Position numbers and translations under genes: made by a program
Notes under the pieces: model-generated
Databases searched by the model: none
What the model was told of the DNA's origin: nothing
The model's input: the letters and a program-made list of their open reading frames with translations, nothing else
In this document: positions 22,089 to 33,700 of the stretch, piece by piece
Layout of the letters: the number at the start of each line of letters is the position of its first letter
How positions within the stretch are numbered: the first letter of the stretch is position 1
Assembly: GCA_964016985.1 (NCBI GenBank)
Contig: OZ024823.1
Span: forward strand, 31,068,104-31,132,103
Length of the DNA: 64,000 bases
Direction of reading: 5' to 3'
From: Anodontia alba
Taxonomy: Eukaryota > Mollusca > Bivalvia > Lucinida > Lucinidae

Positions 22089-23051
22089 GTAAATGTAAAA
22101 AGAAAATATTTTCGACACTGTCATTGAGATTTTGAATACAACCCTAAAAGGACTTACTTTCAAAATTCAAGCACTAATTTTCCCCAACTCGCTATACACG
22201 GTTCATCATTTTCTATAGTAAATAGGGAAATCAGGGCTTCAGAAATTATGGAGAAGTTCACGTGACATGAGACTGTTTGAGGTTCAAGAAAACACTATGC
22301 TGCACGCGAACAGCAACGCAACAAATTATTCAGTAACGACATGAGGAAATGTACATCACATCATGTGCAGACGGCGATGATTCAGGTCTTCTCTAGCTAT
22401 CAATATATTCCACAATTGTCTGATGATTCTATAAGCAAACAACGTAGGCCCTGATCAGGGCCTTCGTTGTTTGCGGGTGCGATAAAAGCCCTTTTCTCAT
22501 GTTACGGTTCATATTTATATATGAAAAACCGAAGACCTCTGTCTGACCCGCCAGATACATTACGTAATATGGCAAATATACGGTTTGCTCACTGCCTACT
22601 CACCGTGTAGGACCGTTAAGTACAATGTTTTGCGATTAAATGGGACTTGTGATGCTGTACAGTGAAAGTCAGTCAATGGGAAGAGAAAAATGAAAGTGAT
22701 ATATTTTTTATTCGTTTGAACTGTGGTTTCAGTGGTTTACTAAAATAGTATCGAATTCAAGTACATGTAAGTAAACAGTCAGATTTCAATTAAGCTTTAG
22801 CTGACAAAGATAGTGAAGTAAGAACGATAATAACGCTAGCTTTGGGTTTTATTTACATTATGTATAGTGTAAACTAGAAATGCAACCATATCCAATCCTA
22901 ATTGTTTAATGTTCTGGTTGTCCCTTACATAATTAATCTTACCCCTCCTGTGTTCACTTGCACTTGCTGTGATGCATGTATTGCAGAGAAATGCTTTATT
23001 TCATGGTACTGCGAGAAACGACATTTGTATCAAGAAAACATGCCTATATAT

Positions 23052-23134
23052 ACACGAGTGGTCATTTTATATGAAACTTATGAAACGAGCCTTCGGCGAG
23101 TTTCATAAATTTCATATTAAATGACCACGAGTGT
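23052..23134. repeat. Palindrome ACACGAGTGGTCATTT...
   Basis: Arms of about 38 bases around CGAGCCTTCGGCGAG with few mismatches. Confidence 0.8.
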
Positions 23135-23330
23135 AAGATTCTGTTTATCATATGACCCTTTTAAATTGGATTTTATTGCCTTTAAAGTTGACACTTGTTC
23201 AACAGAAAATGCATGGTTGACATGGACGTCGTCATGACGTTACTTGTTCCCGCCAAAGTGTTATATAACGTGTGGTTATACGATTTTTATAACATGACGT
23301 TATCCACTGAATAACAGCGACGTCATATGA

Positions 23331-23569
23331 TAAAATATTGACCTCCTAATACCCCGCATTTATAAAAGTTGGGCTTACAGGGGCTATACATTATTTTTCT
23401 TATTTCTGCTCAAAAACATAGATTGTGGGAACTCGTCAGAACCGCCTCGCAGATCTCTATGTTTTGAGCAGAAATATGAAAAATGTCAGAGTTTTTTTTT
23501 TTATCTGAAAATTTTCAGTTTTTTGGAGGTAAGTTTTCTATATATTTGAATAGGCATGTTTTTGTAATG
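23331..23569 (+). mobile_element. Family A MITE (A5), left end eroded
   Basis: The left TIR is not recognisable. Body, part of the palindrome (CATAGATTGTGGGAACTCGT) and the right end GCATGTTTTTGTAATG remain. Confidence 0.8.
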
Positions 23570-24066
23570 ATTTCATGGTACTGAGAGAAACGACATTTGT
23601 ACTGTCACGTTAAAAGAGATTGTACAGACAGTTGAGATCAATAATATTTTCGTACATTTACTCCTAAGGTAATTCTCGCTTTTAAATGGAAAGATGGAAA
23701 GAATAGCACAAGTTTCTGTCTCTTGGTATGTAAAAGTTCCCGTAATAATCTGGTTCATTACCTGTTATGAATACCGGATCATGCATATATTGGTTTACAA
23801 GAGTAAAATGCCACGGCAATACACTCGAGTTATCGTTTCAGATATTTTCTTCTTGGACCAAACATCATGGTCCAAGAAATTGAAACGTTCTATTTCTGCC
23901 AAATTTATCATTGTTAGCATAGCAGGACAGTTCTTTCAAATTATATTCTTTTTTGGTAGCAAGAATCATGGTAAGCAAGTGTGTGTATGTGCACGTATAC
24001 AGGTACATGTATATGCAATTTTTAAACAACAATAATTATATGTTCATTTTTCCAGCTTGATTATCT

Positions 24067-24162
24067 ACTAAAATAAAACCAAAATAATATTATGACTATA
24101 AAGGCTGGTCACTCTAGTGACCAGCCTTTATAGTCATGATATTATTTTGGTTTTAATTTAGT
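24067..24162. repeat. Palindrome with apex GGTCACTCTAGTGACC
   Basis: CTAAAATAAAACCAAAATAA ... TTATTTTGGTTTTAATTTAG; arms of about 45 bases, nearly perfect. Confidence 0.88.
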
Positions 24163-24999
24163 GGATTATCAAACAGGATTATAAGAAGAAAAAATAGTCA
24201 CTTGAGATTGGTGCCAGTCTATACCCTTACCGTGGATGAACTCTGTAAGTATGTATACAGAGGAATTCATGAACGCAGAGAATACTTGTTAATGTACTAA
24301 CAAGACGTATACTAGCTGATCGGACCCTCACGGTCTCGAAACATCAATAAATAAACGTTTAGGACATTGAAAATGATAACGACTCGTTCTTTGTCAAATT
24401 CAGATGAGTCGAGTCGGAATGGACTTTGGCTCAGATGAGCTAACATGAAATCTGAGTAAGTAATTAAGTGGTGTTAATTCGAAATCAGATATAATAAATC
24501 GAAAGTGAGAAGTCGTAGATCAGTAAGGTTTCAAGAATTAAAGTCTGAAGAATATATTGATATTGCAACTAGGAAGACAAAGTACGAATTACATGTGAAT
24601 TCTAAATTCTAACGTTTGCGTGGTTTCCAATGTCTTGTTTTCTATTTTCTGCCTCGCAGATCAAGTTGTGCATGAACTGAGAATGCTATTTTAGGTGCAA
24701 TCAGTGTTCGGCAATCAATGCGGTTACGTAACAATTAAGTGAAAGATACACAGGAAAGGCCACAGTCACGAAACACAGGCTTACCGAGGCACCAAAAGAA
24801 GAAGAGATGAGAAATCAAAAAAAAAGAAAAAAAAAAAAAAAAAAGGAAAGAAGCAAAAAAAGCGCTACATATAAATTCATCGACGCACGTTCAGAGCAAC
24901 CGCCTTGGAACGGTCAGTAGAAAACCTACTCGGGGCGTGGGTGGGGGCGGAGGTAAAACAGTTTTACTCGCGCGAAACCGCGACCATAATTCTGATGCC

Positions 25000-25315
25000 G
25001 CTCCAAATTAAAACATGTTCTGTCCGCATAGGGACTTTTTACTTCTAAATTCATAACTTTCTACTTCAAACTTCATCATTTCTGACTTCTTACTTGTCAC
25101 TTCTTACTTCGAATTTCTTATTTCTATATTCTGACTTTCCGGCTTCTGACTTCTAACTTTTAATTTCCAACATCTTGCTTCCAATTTCATCACGTCTGAC
25201 TTCTTGTATGTCGCTTTAACTGTTAATTTCCAACATCTTGCTTCCAATTTCATCACGTCTGACTTCTTGTATGTCGCTTCTTGTTTCTAACTTCCTATTT
25301 CCAAATTCTACAGTA
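25000..25315. repeat. Degenerate TTCTNACTTC short tandem repeat
   Basis: Repeated CTTCTNACTTC words over 300 bases. It contains an exact 63-bp-period direct repeat (TAATTTCCAACATCTTGCTT at 25161 and 25224). Confidence 0.8.
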
Positions 25316-25569
25316 TGGCGAGGAACATGGTTTTCTTGATAGCTTAGACGGTTGGGAGTTTTAAGAGCAACTGAATTTTGCAGAAGGAGTTGACGCTTGT
25401 TGTCTCAAAGTCTAGGTTTTTTTTTTTCTTCTTCTTCTTCTTCTTTTACGATAAAAAGCTGAAGATATACTTTGACAATTTTGTTTATTAAGACAGTTCA
25501 AAGCGCTAGTTTGAATAACATATATATTATGAAAAATACAAATAAAATGCACACAGAGATCCGTTTCTT

Positions 25570-25624
<55 letters not shown>

Positions 25625-25682
25625 GTCTGTCTCTCTCTGTCTCTGTCTCTGTCTCTGTCTGTCTCTCTCTCTCTCTCTCTGT
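25570..25682. repeat. (CT)n / GTCT compound microsatellite
   Basis: CT repeats interrupted by GT and GTCTGTCTGTCT blocks. Confidence 0.95.
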
Positions 25683-26003
25683 GCTTTCTTTTTCTTCCCG
25701 TTTTTTCTTTTATTCCACCAGCAGTCTTAGCTTAGGTTTAATATAATTTGATATGTGTTCGCGGGACTTCTGCCGTCAAACTCATAGACTAGTATGGCCT
25801 AGAAAACTTGACATTTAAGCTTTTTTTTTTTTCAATTTTGTGACTGTTCATTACTCACAGGGGTGATTCCTTTTAGAATCTATTTATCTTTACTACAGCT
25901 GTTGTAAGTGTCGTATCGTGGCCGTAAAATGTCTTCCGTAATTCTCTGTAATGTAGTATATATATTCTGGTCCTTTGTTTGCATTGAACCCAGTCCGAAA
26001 TTC

Positions 26004-26008
<5 letters not shown>

Positions 26009-26088
<80 letters not shown>
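26009..26088. repeat. (TA)n microsatellite
   Basis: About 40 TA repeats, flanked by diverged direct repeats: TGTGTTCGC... region 25793-25870 (ACTTGACATTTAAGC) and 26100-26165 (ACTTGACACTTAATC). Confidence 0.95.
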
Positions 26089-26091
<3 letters not shown>

Positions 26092-26220
26092 TCTGGCCTG
26101 GAAACTTGACACTTAATCGGTTTTAAATTTTGTGTATGTTCATTGCTCTCAAGGGCCATTCCTTTTAAATATATCGGTATCTTTTGACAGATTTCAAACA
26201 AAAGTATACAATAGTTAATC

Positions 26221-26338
26221 TATCCTCAATAATAATAACAAAACCTTTTGTCATGAAACTATTCCTCAATAATAATAACAAAATCTTTTGTCATGAAACT
26301 ATTCCACAATAATAATAACAAAACCTTTTTTCATGAAA
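26221..26338. repeat. 40-bp tandem repeat, 3 copies
   Basis: Unit CCTCAATAATAATAACAAAA plus CCTTTTGTCATGAAACTATT, three times with very few differences. Confidence 0.93.
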
Positions 26339-27659
26339 TCAATCTTATCTAAATGGCAATACAAGAATATTGTAAGTGATTGTACAACTGTGAAAATGTG
26401 TCCAGCAAGTGTCTGTACAAACGTTAATTTAAAAACAATGACGTTCGCCAACTTTACTTGCTCCAAGTATCAAAACAAAGGCTTTGATCAATGTTTAAAT
26501 AATATAGATATTTTACCTCTTTGTTTAGAAATAAAGCATCGTTTACAAAAGAATGGCGTTTGTTTTTAGTCAATGTCCTTTTCATTTTGCATGCTCAAAG
26601 TATTTCCAATTGCACTACCAAGGCCACGCATGATGTTCCTGGAATACATAAATGCTATAGCCACAATCATTTAGATTACCAGAGTTCAAGATAATAATCC
26701 TAAATTGTGCAATGTTGTCAACGCGATTGTTTACAGTAAGTGACAGATCGTCGCTGCCCAGAATCACAAGTGACATTCAGTCGCAAGTACTGTACACATC
26801 CGACCCTATACTGTGATAATCGTTTGGTCCATTGAACAGATAACATATGGGCCAACAATATTTACTAATAACTACAGTCTTACCTGAGAATCTGTGTTGT
26901 TAGGATACACTAATGTGGATTTGTAAAAAAGCATCGGTTTCAGAAAAAGGCCTTTACTGCATACGCGGACAACGAAGGACCAGATCAGCCTGCGCCGCAA
27001 CGAGAGAAAATGTTCTTTCTGGCATGTTCACTCAACGAAGTCTCAAATCAGCCTGCGTATCGACGCTGTTCAGTCTTCGTTGTCACTTTGCAGCCATCCT
27101 TTGCTATCCAAACTGCGTCGAGTGAGGATTCTGATCAGACTGCGCGAATGCGCAGGCTGATCTGAATATTCGCTGGGCGCACATGCCGAGTAGACCATAT
27201 TGATGGATTGAGAAAATTATAAGGTTGTGTGGATTGTACAGGTTGATCCGAGTGTTCACCGGACGCTCATGCGATAAAATACATTTTCTCACGTTTTGAC
27301 TTAAGATGACTTGATACACGTGATAGATGTTCCGCAAGTTTTACAAGGGAGATAACTTTTGTGACTATCAATTAGCTTTCCTCCACATCAGCCCCCTTCT
27401 GGAAAGGGCTCTGTTCGAAAAGGAAAGAATTTCCATTTCGACTTTTCGAAAAGAACCCTTTTCAGAAGATAGCAAAATGAATTTTAACAAGAGTTGTCTC
27501 CCCGGAAAGTAAACCCATTTCCCTTTAGGAAAACGGATGCACTTCAAGGGAAACAACTCTGCACAGGTTCCGCTGGGCATTCGTTGTCCGCACCTTTTCG
27601 CTTATCTCTTGTAATAAATAGCAAAATAACAATCGAATAGCTCTTAAAAGTAATTCACG

Positions 27660-27767
27660 ATGACTCTGGTTTTGCGTTTGTTCCTACTGGTTTTGAATTG
27701 GATGTATGTGTACAGCAGCTGCAAGGTCTCCGATATCTCCGTTCAGCAGAATTTCGACATTAAGAAG
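27660..27767 (+). CDS. Polylipocalin exon 1: signal peptide and start of domain 1
   Basis: ATG at 27660 opens 36 codons: a hydrophobic leader (TLVLRLFLLVLNWMYVYSS), then CKVSDISVQQNFDIKK, ending before gtaatt in phase 0. The C..(V)..NFDIKK pattern is the usual first strand of apolipoprotein-D-type lipocalins. The start is chosen because the leader is a good signal peptide and the mature domain begins directly after it. A further non-coding 5' exon is possible. No convincing TATA box was seen just upstream. Confidence 0.85.
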
Positions 27768-30700
27768 GTAATTTGTTGAGTACAGTCGAACCTCAATGGC
27801 TCGAACATCTTTGGGACCGTGGAAATTCGTTCGAGATATGGGTAGTTCGAGCCACTGAGGGTTAATCATGACACCAGTTCAAGAAGCAAATAGCGATAAT
27901 TTAGGGAAATCTTTACGATTTTCTACACAATGATTGTATGTTGTGTGTACTCATTAGAATCGCATTGATGAGGCGATTCTAATGAGTACACACAACATAC
28001 AATTCCATAATAAGATAAGAAAAAATCATTTGATATTTGTTTTCTTGAGCTATTGGAAGAATTTTGTAGGGACTGAAAAAAGAGTTCGAATCATCCACGG
28101 TAAACGAGCCAAACGATTCCGAGCCATTGAGGTTATAATGTATCTATGTTTGATTTAAAAGCAAAGAACAAGGTCTGTCATTCTAAAACTTAGGAGCAAT
28201 TTCTCCTCTTTTCCACAATATTGTTTACCTGTTGTTAGATTTTTATGTTTAGGCAGGGATCAGATTTTCACTTCGAGATAAGCGGTTAGTCGAGATAAGC
28301 GAGTTCGAGATAACGAGAGTCAACTGTATCATTTTTATTCATTTCGGATATACATTGATTTTACCGTTTGCAATAAAATAATAATAATAATAATAAACTA
28401 TTGTGATGACTCAGCAGATTATTTCACTTTCGCCAAGGCTGAATGCACAGTACGAGTACATCATTTAAAAAAAAAAAAAAAAAAAAAAGAAACGTTCTGT
28501 TAAGGTTGACCACTCATTGACCCACGCGATAAGGTCTCCCATGCCCTTGTTGGAGAATTTTTATATGCTACTAAGATTAAATCATACCTGTATAATGTCG
28601 CCTCAACGGTTTGGTAAAGTTTAAACGTCTGGGTCTAACGATGCCGTTAGTTAACGTATCGTTAAAACTTTGGTCAATAAATATGCCATATACGCTAATA
28701 TTTTTGCTGACAAAATATGAGTAGCTTTAGCATTTTCAGCAAAAGTATCTCTGAATTATAAAAGCTACCCACATTTTGTGAGCAAAAGTATCTCTGAATT
28801 GCATACTGTACTTACTAGAAGACTTAACATTTTGACCACTAACGAGCTTGTTTAGGTAACGATGTTCTGAACAACTGGACCCTGATTAGTTTTAACTGAA
28901 GCGCGTTTGTGGTTCGAATCCCACTCTGCAGAGAATCTTACTCACGGTTGTAGGGAGTTTCTTTGCATAATCTTATAAGTGTCACTAAATGGCTGAAATA
29001 GTGATGTTGGGACCTTGAAACACTTTAATTCAAACATCATTTATAGTATAAACATATTTTATTGCATCATTGCATATGGCAATGGGGTCGTGCCACAAGT
29101 TCTACCAATATTAGTTACGGCCCACTTTTGAGTTTTATTACAACAATATACAGACACATAATAATGGCAAATTGAGAGACATTATTTAAATACTTCACAT
29201 GGAGTGATTGTTTAACACAATATGGGCTCGGAAACATCATTTATCTGACAGGCAAGTACCAAGCGGGCACATGACGTAAATATAACGTCGCCTCAACGTC
29301 GATGCAACGTCATGACGTAAATAAAACGTCGCCTCAACGTTAATGCAACATCATGACGTAAACAAAACGTCGCCTCAACGTCGATGCAACGTCATGACGT
29401 TGCATCGACGTTGATGCGACGTTTTATTTACGTCATGTGCCTGCCGGGTAAATATCTCAACTACTCATATACATTATTAATCTACGTAATGTATTCCGAA
29501 CATTGTCTTGTAAATTGTGTAAATTAATACAGGTGTATTAGCTCCTCTTTTTGGTGAACAAACTCAACTTGAAAGTGTCAACAGTCTTAAGTGATGAACC
29601 GTTTAATCTTATTGGGGGAATGGGGTTGGGGGGCGGGCGGCAGGGGGAGGGGGCTGGGGGTTTTCAAATTACAGTTCTGGTTATGCTAGAAAAAGATACT
29701 CTGGTTTAAGCTTTGTGAAAAAAAAATAAAACAAAAAAACAAAAAAAAAAACAAAAAAAAAAACGGTCCTTTGTCATTGACTAAAAAAAATAATCTGTGC
29801 TCGAAAAATATTGTTTCAAGTCTTTACCGTGTCAAAAATGCTCTAGCCTCCTTGGCTGGGGTAGGGGGTGGTGGTGGGTAGGGTTATGTACACCTTTATC
29901 TTAGATCCCTATGCATTTGATTACACAAATCTTAAATGTCCCTGCTTTGGGGAGTGCAGGGATGAGTAATGTGTCTTAAATTCTTTCCTTTTAGATTAGA
30001 CAGGCAAGCAAATTCTTCCCTTTTAGTGTAGACCCATTAATATAAGGGGATTTATACATCAAAATCAATCAGAAAGCGAAAAAAAAAAAAAGATATCTCC
30101 TGTGTTAAAATAGTAGAAAATCTTCCAAATGTACTAAGATCCAGAGAGAGATTTTTGTTTGTATGTTTTAGTATGTAGCAGTGACATGGTATGAGCAAAG
30201 CTGGCTGCCTCGTCCGAATCATCCTACCGGGACGTTGTACCAGGACTACCAACACACCTACTACCTCCATCCAGATGGCAAAGCCATAACCACGTTTATT
30301 AGCGGAAGGCAAGCATAGCTACAGATAAGAGGGGATATCCACATAATATTTTTCTTATTTCTCGACGAAAACATATGTTGTGGCACTTATTAGAAGCGCC
30401 TCGGCGAGGCGCTTCTAATGAGAACCCACAACATATGTTTTAGTCGAGAAATAAGAAAAATATCAGCATTTTTCGGAAGAAAAAAGCGCTTTATCTGTTG
30501 CTATGGGCAAGTCATTTGTTTACTTACTCCGTCATAACATGAATCAAAAATCATATTTTAGTTTTATTACATTACTTTTTTTCACTGCTTCACTTCATGG
30601 CGGGCTTTAGCTACCCTCACGTAAATACAGCTTGTGTCCAGGTAGTATACTCCTAGCTCTTCTGGTTCTTGAGAAACTGACTTAAACCTACAACGCGTAA

Positions 30701-33700
30701 CACAAAAGTAAAGAAATTATGGCAGCATGGAAAGATGCTCAAGGCCACATACTGATGGCGGGCTTCAACTGCTCTCTCATAGATTCAATTGCAATAGAAA
30801 TATATATATGTATCATGCTCACAGGCGTTACGCTTTTGAGAAGTTGGCCTAAACGCTAAACATACTACATGTATTCACAAAATTAACAAAGTCATTGAAA
30901 CATAAATAAAAAAAACAAACTTGCCAACTAATGGCACTTTGCTTGGTGCAGGCTGCTCACCCCTGGATTCAAGTGTGAGTTTCTTAGACATTATGGTTTT
31001 GGACTTTGGCCTGAATGCACAAGCTGAACATAATGTAACGAAGTCAGTAAAGCATGAAAAAGTAGGTCACATTTTGACTGTAGCTTTCAGCTGCTCTTCC
31101 CTAGGTACAACTGCCTTCCAAGAATGAAGATCTAATCGTTGCTGAGTAATTGACTTAAAAGCATAATGGAACATTGCGTCTATGCTTACGCTAACGTTCA
31201 TGCTCACACAAACTCTAACGCACTCGCTCACGCGATGGACATAAGCCCTCCCTTGTTTCGCTACAAGCTACAGCATTTACAATAATGATAATAATAATAA
31301 TAATAATAATTGAGCCGGGGCACATCATTTCCTACAAGACTGCATGTGCGTTTAATGAAGACTCAGATCAGCCTGAGCAAGACGTTTGAAATGCTTGGCT
31401 ACGCACAAAGTGCCTTGCGAAGAATCTGATCAGACTGTGCGGACATGCAATCTTGTTGGAGATGCTGTGCATCGGCTCAAATTTAATAATAACAGTAGCA
31501 CTAAATGAAAATGAATATTTCAGGAAAGAGGGCGATGCTAAATGTTTCTACTCCACCAGAGATTACTCCACCACAGCAGTACCAGGAAAATGGAAGCGGA
31601 ATCGCGGTAATGAGCAATATATGCTGCGCAATGTGTGAAAAGGCCCTTGTGCTACATGTGCCACGTCAAGCGAAAACGTACCTTCGAGCATGCGCAAAAT
31701 GTGCGGATTCACATCACACTGCACATACGCAAAGTCTCATCTGGGCATTTGCTCTCCACTGAAACATTCAATAGTATCCAATAATTCTGTTTGCGGACAG
31801 CGAAGGCCCTGATCGGACTGCGCGGATGCGCAGGCTGATCTGGACCTTCGATGTCCGTATGTGCCCAAAGACACGTTTTCGCATGGAGCGGCCAATATAC
31901 GAAAGCGAATGCCCAGATCAGCCTGTGCACCTGCAAAGTCTGATCGGGACCTAGACTGCTGGCTTGAATATTCCATAGTATCGTCTGATTGTGCAAGCGG
32001 TCAATATTAGCCGTGATCAGACTGGACGAAGATACTTTCCACCAGACTTACTGTAACTGGTTTCCCTTAGAATAAATCGTCAAGCAAACGACGTATTTCA
32101 GTTGACGATGCACTTTCTTCACTGGACAGATAGATATCTTTTGTAACCTCCATGATTTGCTTTCCTGCACACTAAGGGGTCTGCTCTAAATGGAAAGAAA
32201 TTGCTCCCAATGGGAGCAAATTCTTTCCCTATAGAGTAGACCCCTTTTAGGAGAGAGACCAACTAAATTTAGACGGATGCATATTCCATGTAAGTTTATT
32301 CATTCTCCCTAAGGTGAAAGCCAACAGAATTCAATATTGGGTCAGAAAAAAAAGTACAGCAGTGAAAAATTTCAGTCTTTCCAAAGAAATGTTCTGCTTT
32401 CAGTTTTTACGGTACATCATAATAAATCCGTCATTTTTGCAACGTCATGAAAAAGGCATGGTTTGGGCGTTTTTGACGTCATTGAATAGCCACATGAAAC
32501 TGCATATTTTGAGCAATTATATATAAAACATGGGCAGTAATCTCGTCTCTCATGACCAATTGTTATGCAGAGAAATAAGTGACGTGACTATCCGGACATG
32601 AGTAGCGCAAGCCAAAAAAAGTGGCTATTTTAGATGGGTTGTCGACAATCTGGGGCTTTTGTCATCTAGGAGGGCGTTATTGTAAAAAATGGAGAATGCT
32701 ATACTGTGCGGAATTAAATTCCATACAACCCAGCACCACAATTTTCGTCAAAATATAGCTACGATTCCTGGAATTTGTTTCATTCTTGCTACAATCGCTC
32801 CTAATTCGGTGCATTTTGGACGATTTACCCATTAAAATTAATGTTTCCAGCCATATCTGCATCTTGCGTAACGACTTGAATTGGACAGACGCCCTCATTT
32901 GGCATACGTATTACAATCATAACTATGTAAACGCATTCTTTTCTATAATCAAATATACGACCAATTACTTGTCTTCCGTTTGTTGTTGTCGTCGTCGTTA
33001 TATTGGGATTGAAGCTGTTTATTCCGGCCTGTCTGTCCCAACCTTTAGGAGAAATACTGTATCATGGGGAACACTGACCGCGTTAACATGTACACACATC
33101 AGTATAGCATGATGTATATGTATCTACTTAGAAAAATACCTTGCAGCTATAGACGTTTAACAAAACTTCTAAACCATTATAACTTTTAATTAACAATTAC
33201 CATGCTATGGGCAAAATCAGCAGACGATAAACTGAAGATATTTTTTCTTACTTTTCCTAGAAAATAGGATCTGACACTTCATGCAATATTGAAAGCTCAA
33301 ACCTCTTTTTTAGGAAAAATAAGAAAAAATATCTCAAAAAGTCGTCTGCTGCATTTTTTAACACAGCATGCAATATTAAATATTTGTCATGAGAAAGGAG
33401 CCTTATTGCATATGAGGGTAACGTCGACACACATGCATTTACACAGCCTGATCAGAGCCTTTGTTGACCGCTTAAAGAATCAGTATTAAACAAAGAAAAG
33501 TGAAGGTTCTGATATGCCAATTTAGGAACTGGTTGTTCAAATATGACATACGGATCTTTTTCTGGTATTTTCTTTTAATGCCTAGTCTTGTAACCATATT
33601 TCAGTTCTTCCATTTTTCTTTTCGAAACACGGTGTATTTGGAACGACGAATCCTAAACGTATGTCTTACCTGTGAAATTAGAATTTATGCATACGATAGC

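Larger units (their letters stand above)
22100..27600. other. Intergenic stretch between SART1 and the polylipocalin gene
   Basis: Apart from the MITE, palindromes and microsatellites listed, I see no coding exon. Small family H palindromes occur at 22425-22500 and 26940-27260. No promoter could be assigned. Confidence 0.6.

Noticed and set aside
25472..26201. Open frames with Ser-Leu or Ile-Tyr repeats
   Set aside because: They are CT and TA microsatellites translated; the frame at 57374-57622 is the same case.
26221..26338. CRISPR-like array
   Set aside because: Three direct 40-bp units with no unique spacers in a eukaryotic context; a simple tandem repeat.
30179..30308. Alternative acceptor for lipocalin exon 2 (AG at 30177-30178)
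   Set aside because: It would make the second codon TGA after the phase-0 exon 1.
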